Positions 19,198-28,496 of a stretch of DNA of 64,000 nt are shown here, piece by piece. The notes beneath the pieces are model-generated. The model saw only the letters and a list, made by a program, of their open reading frames with translations, did not search any database and was not told where the DNA came from. This DNA comes from Peptoniphilus pacaensis. GTDB lineage: Bacteria; Bacillota; Clostridia; Tissierellales; Peptoniphilaceae. The translations under genes and the position numbers were made by a program. How positions within the stretch are numbered: position 1 is the first letter of the stretch; the number at the start of each line of letters is the position of its first letter. The stretch spans positions 1,053,071-1,117,070 of the forward strand of contig NZ_FLQT01000003.1 in the NCBI RefSeq assembly GCF_900088125.1. The letters run 5' to 3'.

Positions 19198-20535
19198 ATG
19201 CACATTACCATTATCGGAACCGGCGCCGGAGGCCGCCTCTTGGCGAAGGCACTGGTTCGGGAGCATCACGAGGTGGATTTTCTCATTCATCGGGGAAAGA
19301 AACCGAGGAAGGCACTAAGGGATTTTCACGCCCATTTTTACGAAAGGGAAGAAGAGGTCTTGGCCATGGATTTTTCCAAGACCGACGCCTTCGTTTTCTG
19401 CGACGATTCCAATCGGGCCCTGGCCCTGGCGAGCCTTTTGTCCAAGCGGCAAAAGCCCATTCACTTTATCAGCTACGACGGCGCCCTGGGTCGGCTCCTG
19501 GACATGACGAAGGAGACCTTCGGCATCGATTATGTCTACGACTACGGATCCATCTTGGCCGGGCGCATCCACCGCTTCTTTTATGAAGAAGAGGGGATGC
19601 AGACGGAAATTTTCGACAATTTCGATTCCGCCATGGTGAAAATCGACGTGGGCGTGGATCCCGCCTTTGTGGGCCGCCGGGTCAAAAACATCGGCGCCTT
19701 CGAAGAGCTGGTGTTGGTCACCATTCGTCGGGGCGGAAAGATTATCGTGCCCAAGGGCAACACCGTCATCGAAGCCGACGACGTGCTGCGCATGGTGGGC
19801 AGTGTCGATGCCATTCGCCGCTTCCGGCGGCGCTACGGCAAGGCCGATCCCTTTGAAGGGCTGGAGCGCTCCCGCCGCTTCTTAATCTTCGGCGACGGCA
19901 AGGCCGCTGAAAGCATCGAAGGGCTTTTGGCACAGGATGCGGACACCACCCTTCTGTCCCGGGAGCGGAAGCTTCCCGCCGGCACCAATTACGTCATGGA
20001 CCGGCCCGTCACCGAGATTATGGAAGATTTGGACTTGGCCGCCTACGACGGCTTTGTCGCCGCATCCGACGACGACGCGGACAATTTTCTCATGGCTACG
20101 GCGGCGAGAGACGCGGCGCGAATCGACGTGGCACTCTGCCTCAAAGACGAAAGCTATATGCGGGTCGTGGACGTGGCCCACACCGGGGGCATTTTCTCCG
20201 GCGAGCTCTTGGTTTCCCAACAGATCAAAAACAATCTCTTCGGCCCGCCGGAAATTTCCCTGCACCTGTTCCCGGGCTCTTTGGAAATTTACGAAATCGT
20301 CCTGAGCGAAGAGGTCTATGCCGTGGGCAAGACCATCGAATCTTTGGATCTCGCCGAGGGCTTCTTAATCGGCGGCATCGACCGCGGGGGCAAGAACGTG
20401 TTGGCCAAAGGGAAGACCGTGCTTATGGAGGGCGATCACTTGATCCTCTTCCTTTTGCCCGAATGTGCCGGGGATCTGCAGAAGTTTATTCGCCGAAAAG
20501 CCAAGCGCTTTTTAACGGAACTGTTTTCCATGTAG
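19198..20535 (+). CDS. Divergent second TrkA-like regulatory subunit
   Basis: 445 aa with the same double RCK layout as trkA, but diverged. The first Rossmann motif GTGAGGRLLA is intact; the second is degenerate (FGDGKAAESIE, only the first Gly of GxGxxG clear). RCK_C-like segments are EELVLVTIRRGGKIIVPKG and GGIDRGGKNVLAKGK. It lies 9 bp after trkH in the same operon. It may form mixed gating rings with TrkA or control TrkH with another ligand; this is inference. Confidence 0.82.
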   Translation: MHITIIGTGAGGRLLAKALVREHHEVDFLIHRGKKPRKALRDFHAHFYEREEEVLAMDFSKTDAFVFCDDSNRALALASLLSKRQKPIHFISYDGALGRLLDMTKETFGIDYVYDYGSILAGRIHRFFYEEEGMQTEIFDNFDSAMVKIDVGVDPAFVGRRVKNIGAFEELVLVTIRRGGKIIVPKGNTVIEADDVLRMVGSVDAIRRFRRRYGKADPFEGLERSRRFLIFGDGKAAESIEGLLAQDADTTLLSRERKLPAGTNYVMDRPVTEIMEDLDLAAYDGFVAASDDDADNFLMATAARDAARIDVALCLKDESYMRVVDVAHTGGIFSGELLVSQQIKNNLFGPPEISLHLFPGSLEIYEIVLSEEVYAVGKTIESLDLAEGFLIGGIDRGGKNVLAKGKTVLMEGDHLILFLLPECAGDLQKFIRRKAKRFLTELFSM

Positions 20536-20552
20536 CATAGAAAGAGGGACAT

Positions 20553-21209
20553 GTGACTTTTTCAAACGATTGGGACGATTTATTAAAAGAGGAAATGGGA
20601 AAGCCCTATTACAAGGACCTGCGCCGCCTCTTAATCGAAGAGTACAAAACCCAGACCATTTACCCCGAGGCCGATAATATCTTCCGCGCCATGCGCCTGA
20701 CGTCTTTTCACGATACTAAGGTGCTGCTCTTGGGACAGGATCCCTACCACGGGCCGGGTCAGGCACAGGGCATGAGCTTTTCCGTGCCGGAAGATTTTCC
20801 CCTGCCGCCCTCTCTCGTGAATATTTACAAGGAGCTGAAGGACGATCTGGGCATCACCCGCGCAAGCGGCGACCTAACTCCCTGGGCGAAGGAGGGCGTG
20901 CTTTTATTAAACACCACCTTGACCGTGCGGCGGTCACAGCCCATGAGCCACGGAAAAATCGGCTGGGAAATCTTTACGGACAAAGTGGTTGAGCTTTTAG
21001 GCGAGCGGGAGAAGCCCATGGTCTTTATTTTGTGGGGCGCCCACGCCCGCAGCAAAAAGCGGCTGGTGAAAAATCCCGCCCACCGCATCATCGAATCGCC
21101 CCACCCCTCGCCCCTCTCCGCCTACCGGGGCTTTTTCGGTTCCAAATGTTTCTCGAGAACCAACGAGTATTTAATCGCCATGGGCGATACGCCCGTGGAC
21201 TGGAGGTAA
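20553..21209 (+). CDS. ung: Uracil-DNA glycosylase
   Basis: 218 aa. GTG start behind AGAGGGACAT. Removes uracil from DNA. Motifs: GQDPYHGPGQAQG (catalytic Asp, uracil pocket), LLLNTTLTV, and HPSPLSAYRGFFG (catalytic His, Leu-type loop). Family-1 UDG of standard length. Confidence 0.97.
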   Translation: MTFSNDWDDLLKEEMGKPYYKDLRRLLIEEYKTQTIYPEADNIFRAMRLTSFHDTKVLLLGQDPYHGPGQAQGMSFSVPEDFPLPPSLVNIYKELKDDLGITRASGDLTPWAKEGVLLLNTTLTVRRSQPMSHGKIGWEIFTDKVVELLGEREKPMVFILWGAHARSKKRLVKNPAHRIIESPHPSPLSAYRGFFGSKCFSRTNEYLIAMGDTPVDWR

Positions 21210-21210
21210 T

Positions 21211-21897
21211 ATGTATCTGCACGTAAGAGAAGAAGCGGCCTTTGCGAAAGACATTCCCGTTCTCTGGATCCTGCCGGAAAAAGCGGCGAAGGACATCGTA
21301 CTTATCTACTACCACGGCTGGGGCTCCGATGTGGAAAGCTCCCGCTTTCGGGCGAGCATCTGGGCGGCGGCGGATTACCCGGTCCTCGTGGTGGAAGAAG
21401 CGCTCCACGGGGCGCGGGGCAGCTGGGATTACGAGGACATGGACAAGCTCCCCGCCGTCATTATTCAAAACATGAAGGAATTCGACGATATACTCGCCTG
21501 TGTTCGCGCCCGCTACGCCGACAAAAAAATCGTCGTCTGCGGTCACTCCATGGGCGCCATGACCGCCATGGGTCTCCTTGGCCGGGAGGAAGTGGCGGGG
21601 GCCGTGGCCTTAAACGGCATGGGGGACTGGCATGCCATGAGCCGCACGCCCTACAAGGAAGCGGTGGATGCCTACGACCCGATGAATCACATCGACACCC
21701 ACGTAAACAAGGCCATCTGCATGATCAACGGCGAGCTGGACGATGTGGTGAATCCCCTCTATCAAAAAAATTACTACGAAAAAATAAAAGACGCCCACGA
21801 AGGTGCGCTTCTGGTTTTTGAAATCGTGGAAGGCACCTCTCACGTGGTCACCACCAATATGATGGCCATGACCTTGGATTTTCTCGGGAAAATGTAA
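21211..21897 (+). CDS. Alpha/beta hydrolase
   Basis: 228 aa. The oxyanion region YYHGWGSD, the nucleophile elbow GHSMGAMTAMG, Asp in NGELDDVVNP and a late His in EGTSHVVT make a complete Ser-Asp-His triad. No signal peptide, so cytosolic. Related to uncharacterised YitV/BAAT-like esterases; substrate unknown. One base after ung. Confidence 0.85.
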   Translation: MYLHVREEAAFAKDIPVLWILPEKAAKDIVLIYYHGWGSDVESSRFRASIWAAADYPVLVVEEALHGARGSWDYEDMDKLPAVIIQNMKEFDDILACVRARYADKKIVVCGHSMGAMTAMGLLGREEVAGAVALNGMGDWHAMSRTPYKEAVDAYDPMNHIDTHVNKAICMINGELDDVVNPLYQKNYYEKIKDAHEGALLVFEIVEGTSHVVTTNMMAMTLDFLGKM

Positions 21898-21914
21898 GGG
21901 CGTTTCCTCTATGG

Positions 21915-21920
21915 TATAAT
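21915..21920 (+). promoter_or_regulatory. Extended -10 promoter before tsaC
   Basis: TGGTATAAT (TGn plus TATAAT at 21915-21920) ends 20 bases before the ATG of the next gene, giving a very short leader. Confidence 0.5.
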
Positions 21921-21940
21921 ATTCTGTTGAGGAGGAATCC

Positions 21941-22990
21941 ATGGAGACGAAAGTTTTACACATAAAAGACGAAAAGGACCGAGAGAAAATCCAAGAGGCC
22001 GCGCGGCTTTTGCGGGAAGGGGAATTGGTGATCTTTCCCACGGAGACCGTTTACGGCTTGGGAGGCAACGGCCTGGACGAAGGTGCGGTGGATAAAATTT
22101 TCCGCGCTAAAGGCCGCCCCAAGGACAATCCCCTGATCCTCCACGTGGCGGATCCGGAACAGGTGCTGGATTTGGTGAAGGTCATCCCGCCTAAGGGCAA
22201 GGACTGTATGGACGTCTTTTGGCCCGGGCCCTTGACCTTGATCTTTGAGCGCTCGGAAAAAGTGTCCGACAGCGTCACCGCCGGGGCGAACACGGTAGCC
22301 ATTCGCATGCCATCCCATCCCATCGCCCACGCCATATTAGAGGCGGCGGCGGTTCCCGTGGCGGCGCCCAGCGCCAACACATCGGGCAGGCCGTCCCCCA
22401 CCCGCCTCGCCCACGTCTTGGAAGACATGGACGGCAAGGTGCCCTTGATCGTGGATTCCGGCGACGCCAATGTAGGCATCGAGTCCACGGTACTGGATGT
22501 GACCGTGGATCCCCCCATGATCTATCGACCCGGCGGGGTGACCAAGGAAGATCTGGAAGCCATTATCGGCGAGGTGGCCGTGGACGAGACTACCATCGAT
22601 GCGGACAACGACGCCGTGCCCAAGAGCCCGGGTCAGAAGTATCGCCACTACGCCCCCAAAGGCGACGCCACGCTATTTGCCGGGGATTTAAAAAACATCG
22701 CCAAGGAGATCAATCGGCGCCTCGCCGAAGCGGAGCCCGGCGTCAGGACGGCGGTGCTCTGCACCACGGAGACCAAGGATCTCTACGAAGGCATGGATCT
22801 TTTGGTGGACATGGGCAGTCGGGAGCAGCTGGAAGATGTGGCACATAATTTGTTTGAAAGCCTGAGGCGCTGCGACGAAGAGGACATCGACCTCCTCTTC
22901 GTGGAAGGATTCGACTTCCGCGGCTTAGGCGTCGGCATTATGAACCGGCTCTTAAAGGCCTGTGGCGGAAAGGTGGTATTGGGACTATGA
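21941..22990 (+). CDS. tsaC: Threonylcarbamoyl-AMP synthase (Sua5/YwlC type)
   Basis: 349 aa, so the long Sua5 form with an extra C-terminal domain rather than short TsaC. Makes threonylcarbamoyl-adenylate for the t6A37 modification of ANN-decoding tRNAs. Motifs: FPTETVYGLGG, KGRPKDNPLILHV, AAPSANTSGRPSPT, and PGQKYRHYAPKG at the Sua5 linker. It overlaps ywlE by 4 bp, the same neighbour as in B. subtilis. Confidence 0.95.
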   Translation: METKVLHIKDEKDREKIQEAARLLREGELVIFPTETVYGLGGNGLDEGAVDKIFRAKGRPKDNPLILHVADPEQVLDLVKVIPPKGKDCMDVFWPGPLTLIFERSEKVSDSVTAGANTVAIRMPSHPIAHAILEAAAVPVAAPSANTSGRPSPTRLAHVLEDMDGKVPLIVDSGDANVGIESTVLDVTVDPPMIYRPGGVTKEDLEAIIGEVAVDETTIDADNDAVPKSPGQKYRHYAPKGDATLFAGDLKNIAKEINRRLAEAEPGVRTAVLCTTETKDLYEGMDLLVDMGSREQLEDVAHNLFESLRRCDEEDIDLLFVEGFDFRGLGVGIMNRLLKACGGKVVLGL

Positions 22991-23415
22991 ACATTCTTTA
23001 CATTTGCACGGGCAACACCTGCAGAAGCCCCATGGCGAAGCTGTTGACGGAGCTTGAGGCGGACAAAAAGGCACTGGATGTGACGGTGCGTTCCCGGGGC
23101 ATGGCCGCCCGCGACGGCGAGCCCATGAGCATCGGCGCCGTAAAGGTCATGGCGGAAGAGGGCATCAACGCCACCTTCCACAAGTCCAAGACCGTGACGG
23201 AAGCGGATATGATCTGGGCCGATGAGATCTATGCCATGACTCACACCATGGCCGCCAATTTAAAGCGGGGCTGGCCGGATTACAAGGACAAGATCCAAGC
23301 CTTCGCCGAAAAAGACGTCATCGATCCCTTCGGCGGCTCCCTGGAAATCTATCGGATCACCAGAGACCGCCTTAAGGAAGAAATAGAAAACAAATTAAAG
23401 GGGGAGAAGGCGTGA
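22987..23415 (+). CDS. ywlE: Low-molecular-weight phosphatase, YwlE protein-arginine phosphatase type
   Basis: 142 aa. The P-loop C7-T-G-N-T11-C-R13-S has Thr at position 11. In B. subtilis YwlE this Thr gives preference for phosphoarginine over phosphotyrosine. DPFGGS contains the general-acid Asp. Arginine specificity is therefore likely, but no McsB kinase gene is in the window. Overlaps tsaC and rpiB by 4 bp each. Confidence 0.88.
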   Translation: MNILYICTGNTCRSPMAKLLTELEADKKALDVTVRSRGMAARDGEPMSIGAVKVMAEEGINATFHKSKTVTEADMIWADEIYAMTHTMAANLKRGWPDYKDKIQAFAEKDVIDPFGGSLEIYRITRDRLKEEIENKLKGEKA

Positions 23416-23855
23416 AAATTGCCATGGGCGCCGATCACGGCGGATACGAAAGAAAAGAAATGTTGAAAAAGTACTTAGAAGAAAAAGGCCACACCGTCGT
23501 GGACGTGGGCACGGACTCCGCGGAATCCGTGGACTATCCCCTCTACGGCAAGGCGGCGGCAAAAAAAGTCGCCGAGGGCAGCTGCGAGCGGGGCATATTG
23601 ATTTGCGGCTCGGGGCTGGGCATCGGCATGGCCGCCAATAAAGTGAAGGGCATTCGCTGCGCCATGGTCTCCGAGCCCTACTCGGCGAAGCTTTCTCGCC
23701 GGCACAACGACGCCAACATGATTTCCATGGGGGCGAGAACCATCGGCGGCGACATGATGAAAGAAATCGCCGACGCATTTTTGGAAACGGAATTTGAAGG
23801 CGGACGCCACGCCCGTCGAGTCGCAATGATCGAGGAGGAAACATGGGAAAAGTAA
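23412..23855 (+). CDS. rpiB: Ribose-5-phosphate isomerase B
   Basis: 147 aa. Interconverts ribose-5-phosphate and ribulose-5-phosphate. [12 protein letters not shown] binds phosphate; [17 protein letters not shown] contains the catalytic Cys and phosphate loop; [14 protein letters not shown] is the substrate loop. GTG start overlaps ywlE stop. Overlaps upp by 13 bp. Confidence 0.96.
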   Translation: MKIAMGADHGGYERKEMLKKYLEEKGHTVVDVGTDSAESVDYPLYGKAAAKKVAEGSCERGILICGSGLGIGMAANKVKGIRCAMVSEPYSAKLSRRHNDANMISMGARTIGGDMMKEIADAFLETEFEGGRHARRVAMIEEETWEK

Positions 23856-24472
23856 CGGTAACCGAACACCCCTTAATTCAACATAAGCTGACCCTTTTAA
23901 GAGAAGCGTCCACATCGAGCAAAGATTTCAGACAACTGCTCACGGAGATCACCATGCTTATGGGCTACGAGCTGACGCGGAATCTGCCCATTCAGGACAA
24001 GCTCATCGAAACGCCCATGGGACGCACCACGGGCAAGGAAATGGCCGGCAAAAAGCCCTGCATCGTGCCCGTACTGCGGGCGGGTCTCGGCATGGTGGAC
24101 GGTATTTTGAATCTGATACCCGGCGCCCGGGTGGGCCACATCGGCCTCTATCGGGATCCGGAAACCCTGCAGCCCGTAGAATACTACTGCAAGCTCCCGA
24201 AAGACGTGGAAGACAGAGAAGTCATCGTCGTGGATCCCATGCTCGCCACCGGCGGGTCCTTGGCAGCCGCCGTGGACTTTATTAAACAGCGAGGCGCCAA
24301 AAACATTCGCGCCCTGTGCCTTTTGGCGGCACCGGAAGGGCTGGAAGCTTTTCAAGAGGCCCATCCCGACGTGGATCTGTACGTGTCGTGTATCGACGAA
24401 AAATTAGACGAGCACGCGTACATCGTGCCGGGTCTCGGCGATGCGGGAGATCGAATTTTCGGAACGAAGTAG
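23843..24472 (+). CDS. upp: Uracil phosphoribosyltransferase
   Basis: 209 aa. Salvages uracil to UMP with PRPP. PRPP site [23 protein letters not shown], and the uracil-binding C-terminal [16 protein letters not shown] are all present. The rpiB-upp-tagO-epimerase order resembles that of other Firmicutes. Confidence 0.97.
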   Translation: MGKVTVTEHPLIQHKLTLLREASTSSKDFRQLLTEITMLMGYELTRNLPIQDKLIETPMGRTTGKEMAGKKPCIVPVLRAGLGMVDGILNLIPGARVGHIGLYRDPETLQPVEYYCKLPKDVEDREVIVVDPMLATGGSLAAAVDFIKQRGAKNIRALCLLAAPEGLEAFQEAHPDVDLYVSCIDEKLDEHAYIVPGLGDAGDRIFGTK

Positions 24473-24482
24473 CAGGTGAAGC

Positions 24483-25517
24483 ATGAAGATTTTGTTATGG
24501 CCCTTTCTCGTCGCGGCCCTGATCAGCTTTATCGCGACGCCCGTCGTGCGAAAAGGTGCCACCCGCTTCGGCTTTATGGACATTCCAAAAGACGAGCGAA
24601 GAGTTCATAAAAAGGCGATCCCCCTAAGCGGGGGGCTGGCCATCTTTCTCGCCGTCCTGGCGGGCGTCCTTCTCTTTCTGCCACTGGAGAGAGAAAAAAT
24701 CGCCTACCTCGCCGGCGGGGCGGTCATCGTCATCACCGGCCTTTACGACGACAAATTCGCCATGAGCGCCAAGGCGAAGTTCGCCATGGAAATCGTGGCG
24801 GCGGCGATTTTAATTACCGGCGGCATCAAGATTACATTTTTCACCAATCCCTTTTACGGAAACAATCTGCTCATCAATTTAGATTGGCTCGCCATTCCCA
24901 TTACGATTTTTTGGGTGGTGGGCATTACCAACACCATTAACCTAATCGACGGATTAGACGGCTTGGCCTGCGGCATCAGCGCCATTGCATCCGTCAGCCT
25001 CATGTTTGTGGCCCATCGGCTGCAACACGACGAAATGGCCATTCTCGCCGCCATATTGGCCGGGGGTTGCTTGGGCTTTTTGCCCTTTAACTTTAATCCC
25101 GCATCCATCTTTATGGGGGACACGGGGGCGCTGTTTCTCGGCTTTACATTGAGTTTTCTCGCCATCGAAGGCGTCATGAAATCCATCGCCATGATTACCA
25201 TCTTTATTCCCGTGCTGATTCTGGGCGTGCCCGTCTTCGACACCACCTTCGCCATGATTCGCCGCAAACTTTCCGGTAAAAGCATTGCCGAGGCGGACAA
25301 GGGGCATTTGCATCACCGCCTCCTGCGCCACGGCTTTAATCAAAAGCAGACCGTCCTCGCCCTTTACGGCGTGAGCATGGTCTTCGGCGTCATCGGCAAT
25401 ATCGTCAGCACCATGCACGAGAAAAACGGATTGATTACGGCGATTCTAATCATCGCCGCCGTCGGGGTCATGGCCCTGTTCTTAGGTTTGTTAAATGAAA
25501 GAGAGGAAGAGAATTGA
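24483..25517 (+). CDS. tagO: Undecaprenyl-phosphate GlcNAc-1-phosphate transferase (TagO/WecA family)
   Basis: 344 aa, about ten membrane helices. Starts lipid-linked wall polymer synthesis by moving GlcNAc-1-P onto undecaprenyl phosphate. Motifs: RRVHKKAIPLSGG, LYDDKF (Asp-Asp), NLIDGLDGLACG, FMGDTGALFLG and KGHLHHRLL. It likely supplies the secondary wall polymer that SLH proteins bind (inference). Confidence 0.93.
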   Translation: MKILLWPFLVAALISFIATPVVRKGATRFGFMDIPKDERRVHKKAIPLSGGLAIFLAVLAGVLLFLPLEREKIAYLAGGAVIVITGLYDDKFAMSAKAKFAMEIVAAAILITGGIKITFFTNPFYGNNLLINLDWLAIPITIFWVVGITNTINLIDGLDGLACGISAIASVSLMFVAHRLQHDEMAILAAILAGGCLGFLPFNFNPASIFMGDTGALFLGFTLSFLAIEGVMKSIAMITIFIPVLILGVPVFDTTFAMIRRKLSGKSIAEADKGHLHHRLLRHGFNQKQTVLALYGVSMVFGVIGNIVSTMHEKNGLITAILIIAAVGVMALFLGLLNEREEEN

Positions 25518-26638
25518 AAGTACTGTCCGTCTTCGGCACAAGGCCCGAGGCCATTAAAATGGCGCCCGTCGTCTTGGCACTGAAAGCCAGAGACGACGTG
25601 GAAAGCGTGGTCGCCGTCACCGGCCAACACCGGGAAATGCTCGATCAAGTGTTGGACATTTTCGGCATCGTTCCGGACTACGACCTGGACATTTTCACCC
25701 CCGGTCAAAGCTTAACGGACATTGCCGTGCGTTCCCTTCGCGGCTTGGAGGCCGTCTTCGAAGAAATTAAGCCCGACCTTCTCCTGGTACAGGGCGACAC
25801 CTCCACGGTCTTTGCGGCGGCCCTTTCCGCCTTTTACCACGGTGTCAAGATCGGCCATGTGGAAGCGGGACTCAGGAGCCACAATCTCTATTCCCCCTAT
25901 CCCGAGGAGGCCAATCGAAAACTCACCGGCGTCCTCTCCAATTACCACTTCGCTCCCACGGAATCCAATCGCCAAAACCTCTTAAACGAAGGCTACGACG
26001 ATAAGACCATTTACATTACGGGCAACACCGTCATCGACGCCTTGGCCTACACGGAGCGGGAGGATTTCGTCTTTGACGAGGCGGCCTTAAACGCCATCGA
26101 CTTTAAAAAGAAAAAGACCATTCTCCTCACCTGCCACCGCCGGGAAAACATCGGCGCGCCCATGAAGCGGATCTTCTCCGCCATTCGCCGCATCGCCGAC
26201 GAATACGACGAGGTGGAGGTGATCTTCCCCGTGCACTTAAATCCCAAGGTGCGGAAAGTGGCGGAAGAGGAGCTGGGTGGGGCGAAAAACATTCACCGCG
26301 TCGAGCCCATGGACTATCTGCCCTTTTCAAACATTATGGCGAGAAGCTATTTAGTCGTCACCGACAGCGGCGGCATTCAGGAAGAGGCGCCTCACTTCGG
26401 CATTCCCGTCCTCGTGGTGCGGGAAGAGACGGAGCGGGAAGAAGGCATCGTCGCCGGCACGGCCAAGCTCGTGGGCACGGAAGAAGAGGCGGTGTACGAA
26501 AACATCCGCCTGCTTTTGGAAGATAAAGACGCCTACGACGCCATGGCCAAGGCATTGAACCCCTATGGCGACGGCAAGGCGGCGGAACGCATCGTAGATA
26601 TTATTTTAAATGACAGAGAAAGCGGAGGATGCCGGTGA
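25514..26638 (+). CDS. wecB: UDP-N-acetylglucosamine 2-epimerase (non-hydrolysing)
   Basis: 374 aa with a TTG start overlapping tagO by 4 bp. Converts UDP-GlcNAc to UDP-ManNAc. FGTRPEAIKMAPV at the N-terminus, QGDTSTVFA, HVEAGLRS, PEEANR, THRREN-type LTCHRRENIG, and SDSGGIQEEAP are diagnostic. Follows tagO, consistent with a ManNAc-containing wall polymer. Confidence 0.95.
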   Translation: MKVLSVFGTRPEAIKMAPVVLALKARDDVESVVAVTGQHREMLDQVLDIFGIVPDYDLDIFTPGQSLTDIAVRSLRGLEAVFEEIKPDLLLVQGDTSTVFAAALSAFYHGVKIGHVEAGLRSHNLYSPYPEEANRKLTGVLSNYHFAPTESNRQNLLNEGYDDKTIYITGNTVIDALAYTEREDFVFDEAALNAIDFKKKKTILLTCHRRENIGAPMKRIFSAIRRIADEYDEVEVIFPVHLNPKVRKVAEEELGGAKNIHRVEPMDYLPFSNIMARSYLVVTDSGGIQEEAPHFGIPVLVVREETEREEGIVAGTAKLVGTEEEAVYENIRLLLEDKDAYDAMAKALNPYGDGKAAERIVDIILNDRESGGCR

Positions 26639-27939
26639 AAAAATTAAAACGAATCATGTGCCTGCTTCTGGCCATCGCCCTCTTAACGGGGGCGGCACCG
26701 GCGCCGGCACCGACCGAGGGGCCCCATCCGCCTGAAAAAGTGCAGGAGCCCCGGGACCAACAGGAAAAGATCCGCACGGCACAAGGCGTACAGCCCATGA
26801 CCGCCACGGAGAAAAAAGATTTTGACGCGGCCATGGCCAAGCCCGACGCGGCTTTATTAAAGAGCTTCCTTATCGGCGACTACGAAACCGGCGCCGTCTA
26901 CAGAGAATACAATGCCGACGTGCCCGTGGGCCTCGCCTCCACCACCAAGCTCATGACCATCTACTGCGTTATGGACGCCGTGGACAAAGGGGAGATCGGC
27001 ATGAAAGATCCCGTGACCATCGACCACGCGGCGGCCTCCATGCACGGCAGCGTCTACAAGACCAAAGAAGGGGAAGTCTACACCGTGGAACAGTTGATCC
27101 ACGCCGGCATGATCGTTTCGGGCAACGACGCCATGATCGCCCTGGCCGATCGCATCGCCGGAAGCGAGGCGGCCTTTGTGGCGCGGATGAATCAAAAGGC
27201 GCAGGAAATGGGCTTTACCCATATGCACTTCATCAACGTCCACGGCCTCACGGACTACACCGCCAACGACTACAACAAGGCCACGGCGCGGGAAATGTTT
27301 GAACTGTCCCGGAGCCTCTTGAAAAAATACCCCATGGTCCTCGACGTCGCCCGCCGACCGAAAATCGAAGAGCCTCAGAGAGAATACATCAGCTACTCCA
27401 CCAATCCCCTCCTGGGCATCCTCCCCGGCATCGACGGCCTGAAGACGGGATATACCGGCGCCGCCGGCCGCTGCTTTATCGCCACGGGCCTGCGCCCGGC
27501 GGAAGGCAAGTATCTGAACACCCGCTTTATCGGCGTCTATATGGGCGCGGAAAACGACATGGATCGCTACGCCGCATCCCTGCGCCTGTCGAAAGAAGCC
27601 ATGGCCCATCGCAACACCGTTCTCGCCGACAAGTCGGAGGACCTGGGCTTTTTGGCTCTGAAAAACGCCAGCCCGCGGAAGAGCTCCGTCTATGTGGAAA
27701 AAAATCTCGTGCGCAATGTAAAAGAAGGGGCAGAGATCACCAGCGAGCTTCAATTCGTGCCCGTGACGCCGCCCCATTCGAAGAAAGATGCCGTAGGCGA
27801 CGTCGTCTATTACGCCGGGGGCAAAGAAATCGCACGGGCCCGCGTCTTCGTCAAAGAAGACATTAAAAAACCCAATCCCATTCTGAGCTATCGCGACCTC
27901 ATGGCCGACGTCTTCCGCGCCATAGAAAAGGCCGCTTGA
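26635..27939 (+). CDS. D-alanyl-D-alanine carboxypeptidase (DacF/PBP5 type, S11)
   Basis: 434 aa. GTG start at 26635 is preferred (GGAGG 6 bases upstream and a GTGA overlap with the epimerase stop). Signal sequence 1-23. Active-site motifs: S-T-T-K in GLASTTKLM, SGN in MIVSGNDAM, and KTG in GLKTGYTG. Trims pentapeptides in peptidoglycan. The C-terminal region is beta-rich like PBP5 domain II; a late segment could act as membrane contact. Confidence 0.92.
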   Translation: MKKLKRIMCLLLAIALLTGAAPAPAPTEGPHPPEKVQEPRDQQEKIRTAQGVQPMTATEKKDFDAAMAKPDAALLKSFLIGDYETGAVYREYNADVPVGLASTTKLMTIYCVMDAVDKGEIGMKDPVTIDHAAASMHGSVYKTKEGEVYTVEQLIHAGMIVSGNDAMIALADRIAGSEAAFVARMNQKAQEMGFTHMHFINVHGLTDYTANDYNKATAREMFELSRSLLKKYPMVLDVARRPKIEEPQREYISYSTNPLLGILPGIDGLKTGYTGAAGRCFIATGLRPAEGKYLNTRFIGVYMGAENDMDRYAASLRLSKEAMAHRNTVLADKSEDLGFLALKNASPRKSSVYVEKNLVRNVKEGAEITSELQFVPVTPPHSKKDAVGDVVYYAGGKEIARARVFVKEDIKKPNPILSYRDLMADVFRAIEKAA

Positions 27940-27964
27940 CAGGAAAATACCACCTTGATACAAT
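27936..27964 (+). promoter_or_regulatory. Consensus promoter of tRNA-Arg
   Basis: TTGACA (27936-27941), 17 bp, TACAAT (27959-27964), 10 bp before the tRNA. The -35 hexamer contains the stop codon of the upstream carboxypeptidase gene. Confidence 0.85.
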
Positions 27965-27974
27965 ACTCGGGTAT

Positions 27975-28051
27975 GGACCCGTAGTTCAGCTGGATAGAAT
28001 GTTGCCCTCCGAAGGCAGAGATCGTTGGTTCGAATCCAATCGGGTCCGCCA
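27975..28051 (+). tRNA. tRNA-Arg (anticodon CCG)
   Basis: Cloverleaf visible: acceptor GGACCCG/CGGGTCC, anticodon loop CTCCGAA, T-arm GTTGG-TTCGAAT-CCAAT, encoded CCA end. Confidence 0.96.
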
Positions 28052-28073
28052 ATTGCAGAGTGGTCGAATGGCT

Positions 28074-28098
28074 TGCGGGCCGTTCGGCCGCTTTTTTA
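28074..28098 (+). terminator. Terminator after tRNA-Arg
   Basis: The stem GCGGGCC/GGCCGC around GTTC is followed by six Ts. Confidence 0.8.
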
Positions 28099-28113
28099 TG
28101 CAATAGAAAAGAC

Positions 28114-28142
28114 TTGTAAAAAAGAGGCAACACCTGTATAAT
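28114..28142 (+). promoter_or_regulatory. Promoter of the tRNA-Pro pair
   Basis: TTGTAA (28114-28119), 17 bp, TATAAT (28137-28142), 17 bp before the first tRNA-Pro. Confidence 0.75.
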
Positions 28143-28159
28143 GATTAAGTAAGTTGCTA

Positions 28160-28236
28160 CGGGGTGTGGCGCAGTTTGGTAGCGCACATGGTTTGGGACC
28201 ATGGGGTCGAAGGTTCAAATCCTTTCACCCCGACCA
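28160..28236 (+). tRNA. tRNA-Pro (anticodon TGG)
   Basis: Acceptor CGGGGTG/CACCCCG, anticodon loop TTTGGGA, T-loop TTCAAAT, discriminator A and encoded CCA. Confidence 0.96.
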
Positions 28237-28254
28237 CTCTATTCAATTTCACAG

Positions 28255-28331
28255 CGGGGTGTAGCGCAGTTTGGTAGCGCGCATGCTTCGGGAGCATGAG
28301 GTCGAAGGTTCAAATCCTTTCACTCCGACCA
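28255..28331 (+). tRNA. tRNA-Pro (anticodon CGG)
   Basis: Nearly the same body as the preceding tRNA, with anticodon loop TTCGGGA and one G-T pair in the acceptor (CGGGGTG/CACTCCG). Apparently a duplicate whose anticodon stem diverged. Confidence 0.96.
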
Positions 28332-28336
28332 TGATG

Positions 28337-28366
28337 AGATTCGCTTCGGCGAATCTTTTTTTTTTG
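28337..28366 (+). terminator. Terminator after the tRNA-Pro pair
   Basis: GATTCGC-TTCG-GCGAATC followed by a long T-run. Confidence 0.9.
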
Positions 28367-28392
28367 CGGTGTTTGACAAGAATATAGCGATT

Positions 28393-28421
28393 TTGTCAGC
28401 GGGGCCTCTCTGTGGTATATT
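28393..28421 (+). promoter_or_regulatory. Promoter of pta
   Basis: TTGTCA (28393-28398), 17 bp, TATATT (28416-28421), about 70 bp before the start codon. Confidence 0.55.
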
Positions 28422-28496
28422 TAGTATGACTGTGGTCGCCACGTGCGGCCTGGCATGTACAGAAGAATGTGGTAATGCATGAGAAAGGAAAGTGCA

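Noticed and set aside
26857-27963. Minus-strand ORF of 368 codons
   Set aside because: Shadow of the DacF-type carboxypeptidase, which has all three active-site motifs.
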